Below, one piece after another: positions 1-8,331 of a stretch of 64,000 nucleotides of DNA; positions within the stretch are counted from its first letter, which is position 1; each line of letters begins with the position of its first letter. Position numbers and translations under genes: made by a program. The notes under the pieces were generated by a model. The model saw only the letters and a program-made list of their open reading frames with translations, did not search any database and was not told the origin of the DNA. Origin of the DNA: UBA2033 sp035345875 (lineage in GTDB: Bacteria; Spirochaetota; Leptospiria; Leptospirales; Leptospiraceae); contig DAORDH010000003.1 in the NCBI GenBank assembly GCA_035345875.1, positions 218,594 through 282,593 on the forward strand. Reading direction: 5' to 3'.

Positions 1-1
1 T

Positions 2-907
2 GGACTGATTTTATCTATTCTTTCAGAAAATCAAATTTCTAGAGATTATACCCATGTCGGTTATATTTTTATAGGGATCATTCTAACTGGGGTCATATTG
101 ACTCTTTTTATTTCCAACTCATTTGCAAATCCAATTCTAGATTTACAAAAAGCAACGGAAAAGTTACAAAGTGGCGACTTAGATTCAAGAGTGTCTGTTT
201 ATACAAATGACGAGATTGGTTTTTTAGGTGAGAATTTCAATCATATGTCCTCTTCCATCAAAGAAAAAGAATTTATAAAAGACACTTTTGGAAAACTAGT
301 CGATCCGACAGTTCGAGATTTTCTACTCGAAGGAAATATGACGTTAGGTGGTGAAACAAAAGATGTAACAGTCTTGTTTGTTGATATTCGTGGATTTACT
401 TCCATTTCCGAAAAATTGCCGCCGAAGTTAATTGTAAACTGGCTCAATCAATATTTTGAACAAATGAGCAATTCAATTTCAAAAGAAAAAGGTCTTGTTA
501 ATAAGTTTATAGGAGATGCAATTCTTGCTGTTTTTGGAACTCCAATTCCTCTCGAAAATCATGCAGATTCTGCTCTTAGGGCTGCTTTGGATATGCGCAA
601 TCAAGTAAAACTTCTTTCTGAAAAGTTTTCAAAAGAAGGACTTCCTGAAATAAAAATTGGAATTGGAATTCATTCCGGAAAAGTTCTCGCGGGAAATATT
701 GGATCGATGAATCGACTCGAGTATACAGTAATTGGAGATACAGTAAATTTAGCTTCTCGTTTAGAATCTTATTGTAAAACTGCAAATCGAGATTTGCTTT
801 TAACAGAGGCAACGAAAGAATTGATTCAAGGAAATTTTTCTTTTGAATTCATTGATAAAATAAAAGTCCGAGGCAGAGAAAGCGAGATTAGTATTTTTTC
901 TGCTTGA
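2..907 (+). CDS. Class III adenylate cyclase with HAMP domain, 5' truncated by window edge
   Basis: The frame is open to the left edge, so the true start lies outside the window. What remains begins with a transmembrane segment (about codons 20-40, rich in Ile/Gly/Thr/Leu), then a HAMP linker, then a class III nucleotide cyclase domain that runs to the C-terminus. Visible catalytic features are the metal-binding aspartates in LFVDIRGF and KFIGDA, and the transition-state Asn/Arg in GDTVNLASRLE. The purine-selecting pair is Lys (NKFIGD) and Thr (YTVIGD), which in this family specifies ATP, so the product should be cAMP. The missing N-terminal part is probably a periplasmic or membrane sensor. 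A second cyclase follows 45 bases downstream on the same strand, so the two may be co-transcribed. Confidence 0.93.
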   Translation, partial: GLILSILSENQISRDYTHVGYIFIGIILTGVILTLFISNSFANPILDLQKATEKLQSGDLDSRVSVYTNDEIGFLGENFNHMSSSIKEKEFIKDTFGKLVDPTVRDFLLEGNMTLGGETKDVTVLFVDIRGFTSISEKLPPKLIVNWLNQYFEQMSNSISKEKGLVNKFIGDAILAVFGTPIPLENHADSALRAALDMRNQVKLLSEKFSKEGLPEIKIGIGIHSGKVLAGNIGSMNRLEYTVIGDTVNLASRLESYCKTANRDLLLTEATKELIQGNFSFEFIDKIKVRGRESEISIFSA

Positions 908-952
908 ATTAATCATTTCTTTACATAACTTGAACGCGATTGAGGTTTCTTC

Positions 953-3154
953 ATGAAAGATAAAAAGAAAATACTTTGGTTTTTTATTCTAACTTTAATT
1001 CCACTTCTATTGATGTTGCTTTTTCGTTTCAGTGGTATAACGGAACGAGCAGAGAATATGCTAATCGATTTTAGGCATCAATACTTTAATCCAAACCATA
1101 AATTTTCTGATAAAATTATTTTAATCGATTTTGATGAAGACACATTTAAAAAATTAGGAAACAAAAAAGAGTTTGGTAGATGGCCTTGGAAACGATCCGC
1201 CTATACTCCTATTTTAGAATATTTATCTTTAGGTGCGCCTAAGATGGTTCTTTTCGATATAATGTTTTTTGAACGCTCAGAAGAGTCCCAAGATATTGCG
1301 TTAGGTGATATATCCGATAGATTAACCCAAATGGGTATTCCTGTTTCTCATGCTGCTAGTTTCAGATATGAAGAAAAGACAAATGCAAAACCAGAAGATA
1401 TTCCAGAAGATATGAGAGCAGCTCTCGATACAATCTCAATGAAATTTCCATCCGAATCAGATTCAATTTTGAGAAAGTATAATATTTTTTCTTATCCAAC
1501 AGATGATATTATGCGTAAAATTAGACATCTTCATTCCGTTTCCTATAAATCGGATGTGGATGGAGTCTCACGCAGAATTGAACCGTTTTTTAAATATGAG
1601 AAACTCCATTTACCAGCACTTCCATTTAAAGGGTTTGATGCGGTCAAGCCAATGGATCAAATTGACATCAGTGAAAAGTCACTTAATTTAAGGTCAGGGG
1701 ATGAAAATACAAATATTCCATTGGAAAATGGTCGTATGCGGCTTCATTATTATTCACCTGAACAAATGGAGAATATCCCTCGTTTTCCTGTCTGGTCTTT
1801 AATTGAATCGTATGAGAAAGTAAAAAAAGGGGAAGCGGATCCTGCAAACTTAGAGACAAACTTCTTTGATTTTCAAAATAGGATTATAATCATAGGAACG
1901 TCAGCCGCTGCAACCTTTGACGATAAAGTAACGCCTTATGGAAAAATGCCTGGATTTGTTTTGCATGCAGTCGTATTATCTAATCTATTAGAAAAGCATT
2001 TTTTAAAGCTATCTCCTTTATGGTTTAACGTTCTTTTATTAGTTATTACAATCCCAACCTGTGTATTTTTCTCTTTCTTTTTCCAACAAATGGCTCTTCG
2101 CGTATTTGTTCCTGCTGGGATATTTTTGGGCTATACGCTTCTTGCGCTCTTTGCTTTCAAGTTTGATATTCATTTGCCATTAGCTTCTTTTTTAACTGCC
2201 TATCCGCTTGCCTTTCTTGGTTCTCTCGGATACTTATCTTTTACAGAAGGAGCAGAGCGGAGAAAATACAGTAAGGTTCTATCTAACATGGTGGATCCAT
2301 CTATCGTCAGTGAAGCGTTAAACGATCTAGAAGCGCTTAAAAAAGGTGGAGAAAGGGAAATCACTGCATTCTTTTCGGATGTGGCTGGATTCTCCACTAT
2401 TAGCGAGCAATTGAGTTCTGCTGATTTAGCTGCACTTCTCAATGAATATCTTTCTGCTATGACAATCATACTAAAACACAATCATGGGACATTGGATAAA
2501 TATATTGGCGATGCTGTGGTTGGAATTTTTGGTGCGCCGATTCATAGAGACGAACACTTTATAGAAGCGGCAAAAGCTTCTCTTGAAATGATTGAAAAGT
2601 TAAAAGAACTGAAAGCTTACTGGAGTGCAAATAATCTCTATTGTAAGGATGCTCAGGATATGGATGTTCGAATAGGATTAAATACCGGTCTTGCAAAAGT
2701 TGGATTCATGGGAACCGATGCGTTAGCTTCCTATACTATGATGGGGGATACTGTTAACTTAGCCGCTCGACTCGAAGCAGCAGGCAAAGATTATGGAGTG
2801 AATATTTTAATCAGTGAGTTTACAAATGATAAAATCAAAGAGCAAATGTTTACCCGTAAGCTCGATAGGGTGCGAGTAAAAGGGAAAAATGAGCCAGTTC
2901 AATTATTTGAATTGATTGCCATCAAAGGACAAGAATCTGAAAGTAGAAGGGAGTCGGCTCAAATTTACGAAGAGGCTTTTGGACTCTACTTAAAACAAGA
3001 GTGGGACAAGGCAATTGAGTTATTTGAAAAATCGCAAAAGGCACGTGGTTCAAAAGATAAGGCAGCGGAGATGCTGATGGATCGATGTATTTATTATAAG
3101 AACTCCCCACCAGGTGTAGAATGGGACGGAGTCTTTACAAGAAAACATAAATAA
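953..3154 (+). CDS. CHASE2-domain adenylate cyclase
   Basis: This 733-residue membrane protein should make cAMP in response to an extracytoplasmic signal. It has an N-terminal transmembrane anchor (about 8-25), a CHASE2-type sensor (about 35-335, with the typical IILIDFDEDTF and GRWPWKR segments near its start), three transmembrane helices (about 340-430), a class III cyclase domain (about 460-645) and a short helical C-terminal tail resembling a TPR. Metal-binding aspartates lie in FFSDVAGF and KYIGDA, and the Asn/Arg pair in GDTVNLAARLE. Lys and Thr at the purine-selecting positions point to ATP. The start is supported by GAGG at 942-945, seven bases upstream. The TPR-like tail after the cyclase domain may bind a partner. 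Confidence 0.95.
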   Translation: MKDKKKILWFFILTLIPLLLMLLFRFSGITERAENMLIDFRHQYFNPNHKFSDKIILIDFDEDTFKKLGNKKEFGRWPWKRSAYTPILEYLSLGAPKMVLFDIMFFERSEESQDIALGDISDRLTQMGIPVSHAASFRYEEKTNAKPEDIPEDMRAALDTISMKFPSESDSILRKYNIFSYPTDDIMRKIRHLHSVSYKSDVDGVSRRIEPFFKYEKLHLPALPFKGFDAVKPMDQIDISEKSLNLRSGDENTNIPLENGRMRLHYYSPEQMENIPRFPVWSLIESYEKVKKGEADPANLETNFFDFQNRIIIIGTSAAATFDDKVTPYGKMPGFVLHAVVLSNLLEKHFLKLSPLWFNVLLLVITIPTCVFFSFFFQQMALRVFVPAGIFLGYTLLALFAFKFDIHLPLASFLTAYPLAFLGSLGYLSFTEGAERRKYSKVLSNMVDPSIVSEALNDLEALKKGGEREITAFFSDVAGFSTISEQLSSADLAALLNEYLSAMTIILKHNHGTLDKYIGDAVVGIFGAPIHRDEHFIEAAKASLEMIEKLKELKAYWSANNLYCKDAQDMDVRIGLNTGLAKVGFMGTDALASYTMMGDTVNLAARLEAAGKDYGVNILISEFTNDKIKEQMFTRKLDRVRVKGKNEPVQLFELIAIKGQESESRRESAQIYEEAFGLYLKQEWDKAIELFEKSQKARGSKDKAAEMLMDRCIYYKNSPPGVEWDGVFTRKHK

Positions 3155-3424
3155 TTGGGTCTATAAATTACATTTATCTTTAGGATACGAGAAAATTTTT
3201 TAGATATACAGAGTGAAAGAGCCAATGAGGAACGCTATTCTACTTGAAATTTTTTCATTTCATGGTAAAGTAGCTAGTCAATTATATAGAAAGCTACTTT
3301 GTATCAATTATCCGGCAAAAAGAAATAGGATAATCTTGCCTAAAAAAATGAGAGGAATTTAATATTAAATTGTTAAATGTTTATGAAGCAAAGCGCTGAA
3401 TAGAATGCAATGCGGAGTATCAAA
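3155..3424. other. Structured intergenic leader with three inverted repeats
   Basis: No convincing gene is present. Three dyads can be read: AAAGTAGCT (3267-3275) with AGCTACTTT (3292-3300); ATTATCC (3307-3313) with GGATAAT (3328-3334); and the 16-base palindrome AATTTAATATTAAATT (3356-3371). The first two could terminate transcription from the cyclase gene or form a 5' leader of the lipoprotein gene; the palindrome sits about 54 bases before that gene's start and looks more like a protein-binding site. A GTG-initiated 49-codon frame (3213-3362) runs through the dyads and is probably chance. Confidence 0.45.
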
Positions 3425-5521
3425 ATGAAAAGAAAAATATTACTATTTACATTAATTACAGTTTGTGTTGATTTTTTATCCTGTAATGGCACAGCAGATG
3501 GAAAATCGAGTGTAGGGCAACTTGTTCTTTTAGCATTTAGAGCAGCTCGATTAGCAAACGAAAGAGTTGAACTATCTGGAACGGTAAAAGGACCAGGTTC
3601 TGTAAAAAATGCAAGTGTGAAAGTCTTCCCGACCCCAGCGAATGGACAATGCATCAAAGAAGATGGAACTTTAAATGGAACTCCCATCGCCACTACTAAA
3701 TCAGATGAGAATGGGAAATACAATCTATCTTACAAAAAAACGGGAACTACTGTTTGTGTAGTTGTTGTTCCGGATGACGGTTCTCAGATCGATGTATTTT
3801 CACCTGCAAGTAGAACAAATGCCCCGAAGCCATGGTCAGGAGCAAACAATTTAATGGCAGTAGTCAACGAACCTTCAGGCAGAGCAAATAGCATTGGTGC
3901 GAGTAAAACTGTAAATGTAACACCCTTTACACGTATGGCAGCAAGAAGATTTGGAGCGTTAAGCACTATAGCTCAAAACAATGGAGGGAAAGTATTTCTT
4001 GGAATAGTTCCTGTAGGACGCAGAGCTCCTGGTGATGATAAAAGAGTAGAGTTCGGAAACAATAATGCAACCACTATAATTGATAAAGCAAATGAAGATG
4101 TAGAGAATGCCTTTTTCCCAAAGCAAAATAAGACAGGAGGGTTTTCCATCGAATCAACGGATGTGAATGATCCGAGTTATGCTTTAAAACTAGGAAGTAT
4201 ACTTATCACAGCAGATAAGTTAGGTGGAGGGGTTGTCAATGGCAGCACTACCGCTTCTGATTTAGAAAAGGTAATCAACTTTATGGAAGAGGATTTTTCT
4301 GACGGTCGTTTCGATGGGAAAAAGATAGATAGTAATACTGGCAAAATTGCTCCTCTAACTTCCTCAGACTTAGGGGGTGTTGTTGCGAATGCAAAAGCAG
4401 CTGATAATTTTCTAAAAGTTGATTTTAAGGCTGCACAACAAGAGTATGATTCCTATGACTCAAGCGTTAGTTCTACATCTGATGATTTATTTTTTTGCGA
4501 AACAGATACTTTGGATGCAGCATGTAATATTGCAGTTTTACCTGGATCACCACCAGAAATTTGGATTTTTAACCAAGACGAGGATTTTATTGATATTGGA
4601 GATATTTATGATCATGGAAGTGTTGGTTTTGGAACCGGGGGAACGGCTAGCACTCGATACTATGCTATTGTCAATGGAGGAGGATCTGACCTCAAGTTAA
4701 CATTGCCATTTACTTTTTCGGGAAGTCAATTTACAGTAGTGGAACAACCAGATGCGGTAGTTGCCATGGGTGATGCAACTTATTTTGCTGTAAAATTTGT
4801 TCCATCTTCTGCGACTACTTTTAGTAACACAATGACAGTAAATAGCAATGATACCGTTTATTCTCCTTATACTGTGACCTTGACAGGAGAAGGAGTAGAT
4901 TTAGGCACCAATTTACAGCTCTATTGGAAATTCTCGGGGAATACAAATGACTCAAGCGGTCAAAATCGCATTGGAACTAAAGTGGGAAGAACTGTTTTAG
5001 CTTCGCTAACTTATGACTATTGGGATAATATAGATTCTGCCTTTAATTTTGATGGAACAAGTGATGAGATTACAAATACATTTTCGTTCGTTCTTGGATC
5101 GACTGGAACTTTTTCTGCATGGGTATCACCTGCTGATCTAAGCAATCCCTCTTATTCTATTCTAAAGAGAGGAACTACACCAGAATTTCAATTGATGTTC
5201 CTTGATGATGTTACATTAAGATTTACAGTCACGACGAGTGTTGGGGGAACTTTGGATTTAGATATAGATATTGACCCAGATGATTTTATTGATCAATGGA
5301 ATTTAGTGACAGGTGTTTATGATGGATCTAATATGAGAGTTTATATAAATGGGGAGGAATATGATTTCCAAGCAAAAACAGGAACCCTTACAAACAGCAC
5401 AGGATTTTCTGTTGGTAATGATTTTTTTGGAAATTTTTTTGATGGAGATATTGATGATGTAAGAGTTTACAATCGGGCATTAACTCCTGCACAGGTTTAT
5501 GCTTTATACAACCAAGACTAA
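3425..5521 (+). CDS. Large lipoprotein with anchor-D-type Ig-like and LamG domains
   Basis: This is probably a surface- or periplasm-exposed lipoprotein of 698 residues. It has a signal peptide with lipobox DFLSC (Cys20). A carboxypeptidase-regulatory-like region follows (about 35-120, LSGTVKGPGSVKNASVKV and later DENGKY). The middle is uncharacterised. At about 380-495 there is an Ig-like module of the HYDIN/choice-of-anchor-D kind (it ends in PYTVTLTGEGVD). The C-terminal LamG/concanavalin-like domain (about 500-698) contains LQLYWKFSGNTNDSSGQN and ends DDVRVYNRALTPAQV. ATG 3425 is preferred over ATG 3410 because GGAG at 3413-3416 is correctly spaced from it. Such architectures suggest binding to glycans or matrix, but no ligand can be named. 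It ends in a four-base convergent overlap with the next gene (CTAA). Confidence 0.85.
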   Translation: MKRKILLFTLITVCVDFLSCNGTADGKSSVGQLVLLAFRAARLANERVELSGTVKGPGSVKNASVKVFPTPANGQCIKEDGTLNGTPIATTKSDENGKYNLSYKKTGTTVCVVVVPDDGSQIDVFSPASRTNAPKPWSGANNLMAVVNEPSGRANSIGASKTVNVTPFTRMAARRFGALSTIAQNNGGKVFLGIVPVGRRAPGDDKRVEFGNNNATTIIDKANEDVENAFFPKQNKTGGFSIESTDVNDPSYALKLGSILITADKLGGGVVNGSTTASDLEKVINFMEEDFSDGRFDGKKIDSNTGKIAPLTSSDLGGVVANAKAADNFLKVDFKAAQQEYDSYDSSVSSTSDDLFFCETDTLDAACNIAVLPGSPPEIWIFNQDEDFIDIGDIYDHGSVGFGTGGTASTRYYAIVNGGGSDLKLTLPFTFSGSQFTVVEQPDAVVAMGDATYFAVKFVPSSATTFSNTMTVNSNDTVYSPYTVTLTGEGVDLGTNLQLYWKFSGNTNDSSGQNRIGTKVGRTVLASLTYDYWDNIDSAFNFDGTSDEITNTFSFVLGSTGTFSAWVSPADLSNPSYSILKRGTTPEFQLMFLDDVTLRFTVTTSVGGTLDLDIDIDPDDFIDQWNLVTGVYDGSNMRVYINGEEYDFQAKTGTLTNSTGFSVGNDFFGNFFDGDIDDVRVYNRALTPAQVYALYNQD

Positions 5522-6303
5522 GTCTTATTGACAATATTATTACTCAATCCTTGAATCATCTGGATTGAGTCTTTGATTCGACTGAGGCTATCCTCGGAGT
5601 AGGGAAGCGTCATGCGAATGGTTTGTTTGAGTTCGTGAATTTCTTTATAGATTTCGATGAGAATATTTACCTGATCAGTTGCTTCGTTTTTATATAAATA
5701 TTTGAGCATTGCATAGAGACGAGCAGGTATGTCCATATGACAGACTTCTGTTGGAGTTAGATCTTCTATGTTTGCAAAGATCCACATTTGCAGATTGAGA
5801 GAAATTACTTTTTCAATTCTAGAAATGTCCTCTTTCGTGTTTTTCGATTTTAGACTTTTGTAAAATTTACAACGATTGTCTAGATAGTTTAGAATTACTT
5901 TTCGGTCGATTTCTTTTGATCGAATGAGTTCCCATTCCTTTCGTAGAGACTCGAGTTGATTTTTACCGTATGCAACTTGAGCTAATTCACAGAGATGAAC
6001 TGCCGTCGGTTCAAAAATTTTCATACGAAATGTAAGCGAATCCAAATCGCCTGCAACTAAACTAACAGCAGATCCATTTTCTATATACTCTAACGCATCT
6101 GAAATTTCTTGGATGAAACTGGTGCGGAGTTGATCTGTAGGATTTGCTAAAAGATAAAAGTTATAATCAGATAGCTCATTGTCGTCACCGCGTGATTTGG
6201 ATCCGTAAAAGAGTAACTGAAAAGGATGAATCGATTTTACTTTATCCAGTTTTACTTTTACTTCTTCAGAGATAGTTTCATCAATTAATGTCATGTTATT
6301 CAA
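5518..6303 (-). CDS. Nucleotidyltransferase-fold protein with helical C-terminal domain
   Basis: The N-terminal 100 residues contain the polymerase-beta-like nucleotidyltransferase signature (FYGSKSRGDDNELSDYNFY). The G-S core is intact, but the second metal-binding acidic residue of the usual D-x-D is Asn (SDYN), so transferase activity is doubtful or altered. The remaining 160 residues are predicted to be helical and look like the partner domains fused to minimal nucleotidyltransferases. I see no HEPN R-x4-6-H motif, so I do not call it a MNT-HEPN toxin. The start overlaps the end of the upstream 68-codon gene by eight bases, so the two are translationally coupled. Its stop codon overlaps that of the convergent lipoprotein gene. 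Confidence 0.7.
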   Translation of the reverse strand: MNNMTLIDETISEEVKVKLDKVKSIHPFQLLFYGSKSRGDDNELSDYNFYLLANPTDQLRTSFIQEISDALEYIENGSAVSLVAGDLDSLTFRMKIFEPTAVHLCELAQVAYGKNQLESLRKEWELIRSKEIDRKVILNYLDNRCKFYKSLKSKNTKEDISRIEKVISLNLQMWIFANIEDLTPTEVCHMDIPARLYAMLKYLYKNEATDQVNILIEIYKEIHELKQTIRMTLPYSEDSLSRIKDSIQMIQGLSNNIVNKT

Positions 6304-6502
6304 AAAATAATTTCATTCTCGCTAGATTTTCAATGATCGCTTTAAATGCTCTATCTCTTTCGTCATTGCCTTTAAAAGGAAGAGACTTAATATTATTTAA
6401 GTCATGATAAATAATTTCGATCGTTGGATTATTTGCATTCTTTTTAATTGTAGATACAAAGTCTAGATTAATTACCTCTGTCTCACCTAATTTTAACCAC
6501 AT
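6296..6502 (-). CDS. Conserved small hypothetical protein (68 aa) coupled to the nucleotidyltransferase-like gene
   Basis: Not recognised. It is a small soluble protein with the pattern of a beta-rich N-terminal half (WLKLGETEVINLDFVSTI) and a C-terminal amphipathic helix (ERDRAFKAIIENLARM). The eight-base overlap with the following gene indicates an operon and possibly a functional pair. The ATG is preceded on the minus strand by AGGAGAAAACA, a good ribosome binding site. There is no signal peptide or membrane segment. Confidence 0.65.
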   Translation of the reverse strand: MWLKLGETEVINLDFVSTIKKNANNPTIEIIYHDLNNIKSLPFKGNDERDRAFKAIIENLARMKLFFE

Positions 6503-6627
6503 TGTTTTCTCCTATTCAGGTTGATAACATTAATATATTTCAAATTATCGTCAACTATAAGTTTGAAATTTATTGACTAAATTTCATATTGATTCGGTTT
6601 ATTTTGTCTGAAATAACTAAAGGTATA

Positions 6628-7359
6628 TTATGCTTTTATACACCAATGCATGGCAACATTTCCAAATACAAAATTTTTATACTCTACATTTTGAAATTTA
6701 TTTTCTTCTAATAATTTTTTCAAGTTTTCTTGGTCTGGATAGTGAAGAGAGGATACAGGTAAATAGTCAAACATTTCATTTTTGGATCCCCAGATTAAAT
6801 ATCCAAGAAGTGGAACGATTTTAAAAAAATAAAAATCAGCAAAAACTCGAATAATAGGATTTTTTACTTTTCCTACATCCAAATTAATAAAGAGTCCACC
6901 AGGTTTTAAAATGCGATAGATTTCACTCAGAGCTTTCTCAAGATTGTCAACATTTCGCAGACCGAAGCCAATCGTTACAACATCAAAACTTGCATTTGCA
7001 AAATTTTTTAATTGAGTAGCATCGCCAACTTCTTGTTTAGCCTTTGGAATGCCAGTTAATCTTTGTTTTGCGATGTTTAGCATATTCTCAGAAAAATCGA
7101 CAGAAAAAAGTTCCTTTGTATTTTCTAGTTCTGCAATGCGTAGAGATATATCACCAGTGCCACAACATAAATCCATACAAGTCAATTTTTGATAAGGAAA
7201 AGTTTGCTCTATCTTACGGATGATAGAGTTTTTCCATTGACGATGCATAAAAAAACTATTTAAGTCATTAAACAAATCATACTTAGAAGCGATTACGTCA
7301 AAATTTGATTTTACAAATTCTGCCTTCACATTTGCTTCTGGCATCTTAAAATTACTCAT
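6628..7359 (-). CDS. menG: Demethylmenaquinone methyltransferase (UbiE/MenG)
   Basis: This is a 243-residue class I SAM-dependent C-methyltransferase that carries out the last step of menaquinone synthesis. The family signatures are the N-terminal NVKAEFVKSNFDVIASKYDLFNDL-type segment, SAM motif I MDLCCGTGDIS, GFGLRNVDNLEKAL (the second UbiE signature), and RILKPGGLFINLDVG. Length is normal for the family. It acts at the membrane on lipid quinone although it has no membrane helix. Menaquinone would serve the type II NADH dehydrogenase encoded at 19.7 kb. It is divergently oriented from the hydroxylase-type gene at 7445, with about 85 bases between their starts. Confidence 0.93.
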   Translation of the reverse strand: MSNFKMPEANVKAEFVKSNFDVIASKYDLFNDLNSFFMHRQWKNSIIRKIEQTFPYQKLTCMDLCCGTGDISLRIAELENTKELFSVDFSENMLNIAKQRLTGIPKAKQEVGDATQLKNFANASFDVVTIGFGLRNVDNLEKALSEIYRILKPGGLFINLDVGKVKNPIIRVFADFYFFKIVPLLGYLIWGSKNEMFDYLPVSSLHYPDQENLKKLLEENKFQNVEYKNFVFGNVAMHWCIKA

Positions 7360-7444
7360 AGTTTTATCCTAAATTATAAATAATAAGATTTGGTCTTGAA
7401 AAAAAACTTCAGAATTTTGAAAATTGTATAGAGAGGTAACGCAG

Positions 7445-8305
7445 ATGGAATCCCTAACAACCTATTTTGTTCCTGTATTTGCCATTTTTATTTTAGTGGA
7501 AAACCTAATTGCATTTAAAAAAAATCCAGAACGCTTTAAAATAAAGGATTCTTTTACTAGCATAATTATGGGAATCGGAAGTGTATTAATCAACCTAGTA
7601 ACTGCAGGAATTGTTTACAAAGAATATTCTTTTGTTTCTCAGTATGCTTTTTTTAAAATTGATCCAACATGGTGGTCTTGGGTTGTTTTATTATTTGCTG
7701 AAGATTTTTGCTATTATTGGTTTCATAGAGTAGGTCATGAAAGTAGATTTTTTTGGGCTTCACATGTTGTGCACCATTCCTCAGAAAGTTATAATCTGTC
7801 GACTGCCGTTCGCCAGACTTGGACTGGAACCATGATCAATGCGGTATTTTGGTTTCCTCTTTTGTTACTTGGATTTCCTCCTCTCATGGTTATGATGCAA
7901 CAATCCATTAGTCTTATTTATCAATTCTTCATTCACACCGAACAAGTTCGAAAATTAGGACCTTTAGAATTAATTCTGAATACTCCTTCTCATCATAGAG
8001 TTCATCATGGAAGTGATTTAAAATATCTAGATAGAAACTATGCAGGGATATTTATCATTTGGGATAAAATGTTTGGTAGCTTTCAAGGCGAAGAAGAAGT
8101 TCCAACCTATGGTCTTGTGAAAAATATTCATACTTACAATCCAATCAAAGTTGCCTATATTGAATGGTGGAATATGTTTAAACAAATGTTTCAAGTCGGT
8201 TCTTTTGGAAATGCAATTAAGGTAATGTTTAAACCTCCTGGTTGGAGTCCAGAAGGTGGAACTACAACGGCTGAGTTACAAAAGCAAGCAGGTCTTAGGA
8301 GCTAA
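7445..8305 (+). CDS. Sterol desaturase/fatty acid hydroxylase superfamily membrane enzyme
   Basis: This is a 286-residue integral membrane di-iron enzyme. It has about five hydrophobic helices and all three histidine clusters of the superfamily: HRVGHE, HVVHHSS and HHRVHHG. These ligate a di-iron centre used for O2-dependent hydroxylation or desaturation of a lipid. The substrate cannot be read from sequence. The family includes bacterial proteins of unknown role as well as sterol and fatty acid enzymes. ATG 7445 is chosen over the TTG at 7424 because GAGAGG (7431-7436) lies eight bases before it. The stop codon forms part of a strong inverted repeat. Confidence 0.9.
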   Translation: MESLTTYFVPVFAIFILVENLIAFKKNPERFKIKDSFTSIIMGIGSVLINLVTAGIVYKEYSFVSQYAFFKIDPTWWSWVVLLFAEDFCYYWFHRVGHESRFFWASHVVHHSSESYNLSTAVRQTWTGTMINAVFWFPLLLLGFPPLMVMMQQSISLIYQFFIHTEQVRKLGPLELILNTPSHHRVHHGSDLKYLDRNYAGIFIIWDKMFGSFQGEEEVPTYGLVKNIHTYNPIKVAYIEWWNMFKQMFQVGSFGNAIKVMFKPPGWSPEGGTTTAELQKQAGLRS

Positions 8306-8322
8306 TTCACATTAGCTCCTAA
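8295..8322. terminator. Bidirectional terminator-like hairpin between convergent genes
   Basis: A perfect 11-bp inverted repeat, TTAGGAGCTAA (8295-8305) and TTAGCTCCTAA (8312-8322), has a six-base loop. The left arm contains the stop codon of the hydroxylase gene and the right arm ends nine bases before the end of the convergent protease gene. It lacks a strong T-tract, but position and symmetry fit a shared terminator. Confidence 0.7.
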
Positions 8323-8331
8323 ATAGAAAGT

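Noticed and set aside
3213..3362. A 49-codon GTG-initiated frame before the large lipoprotein gene
   Set aside because: It runs through the inverted repeats and lacks a credible ribosome binding site; the structure explains the open stretch better.
5518..6303. MNT-HEPN toxin-antitoxin reading of the nucleotidyltransferase-like gene
   Set aside because: The R-x4-6-H motif of HEPN toxins is absent from the helical part and the D-x-D metal site is altered.
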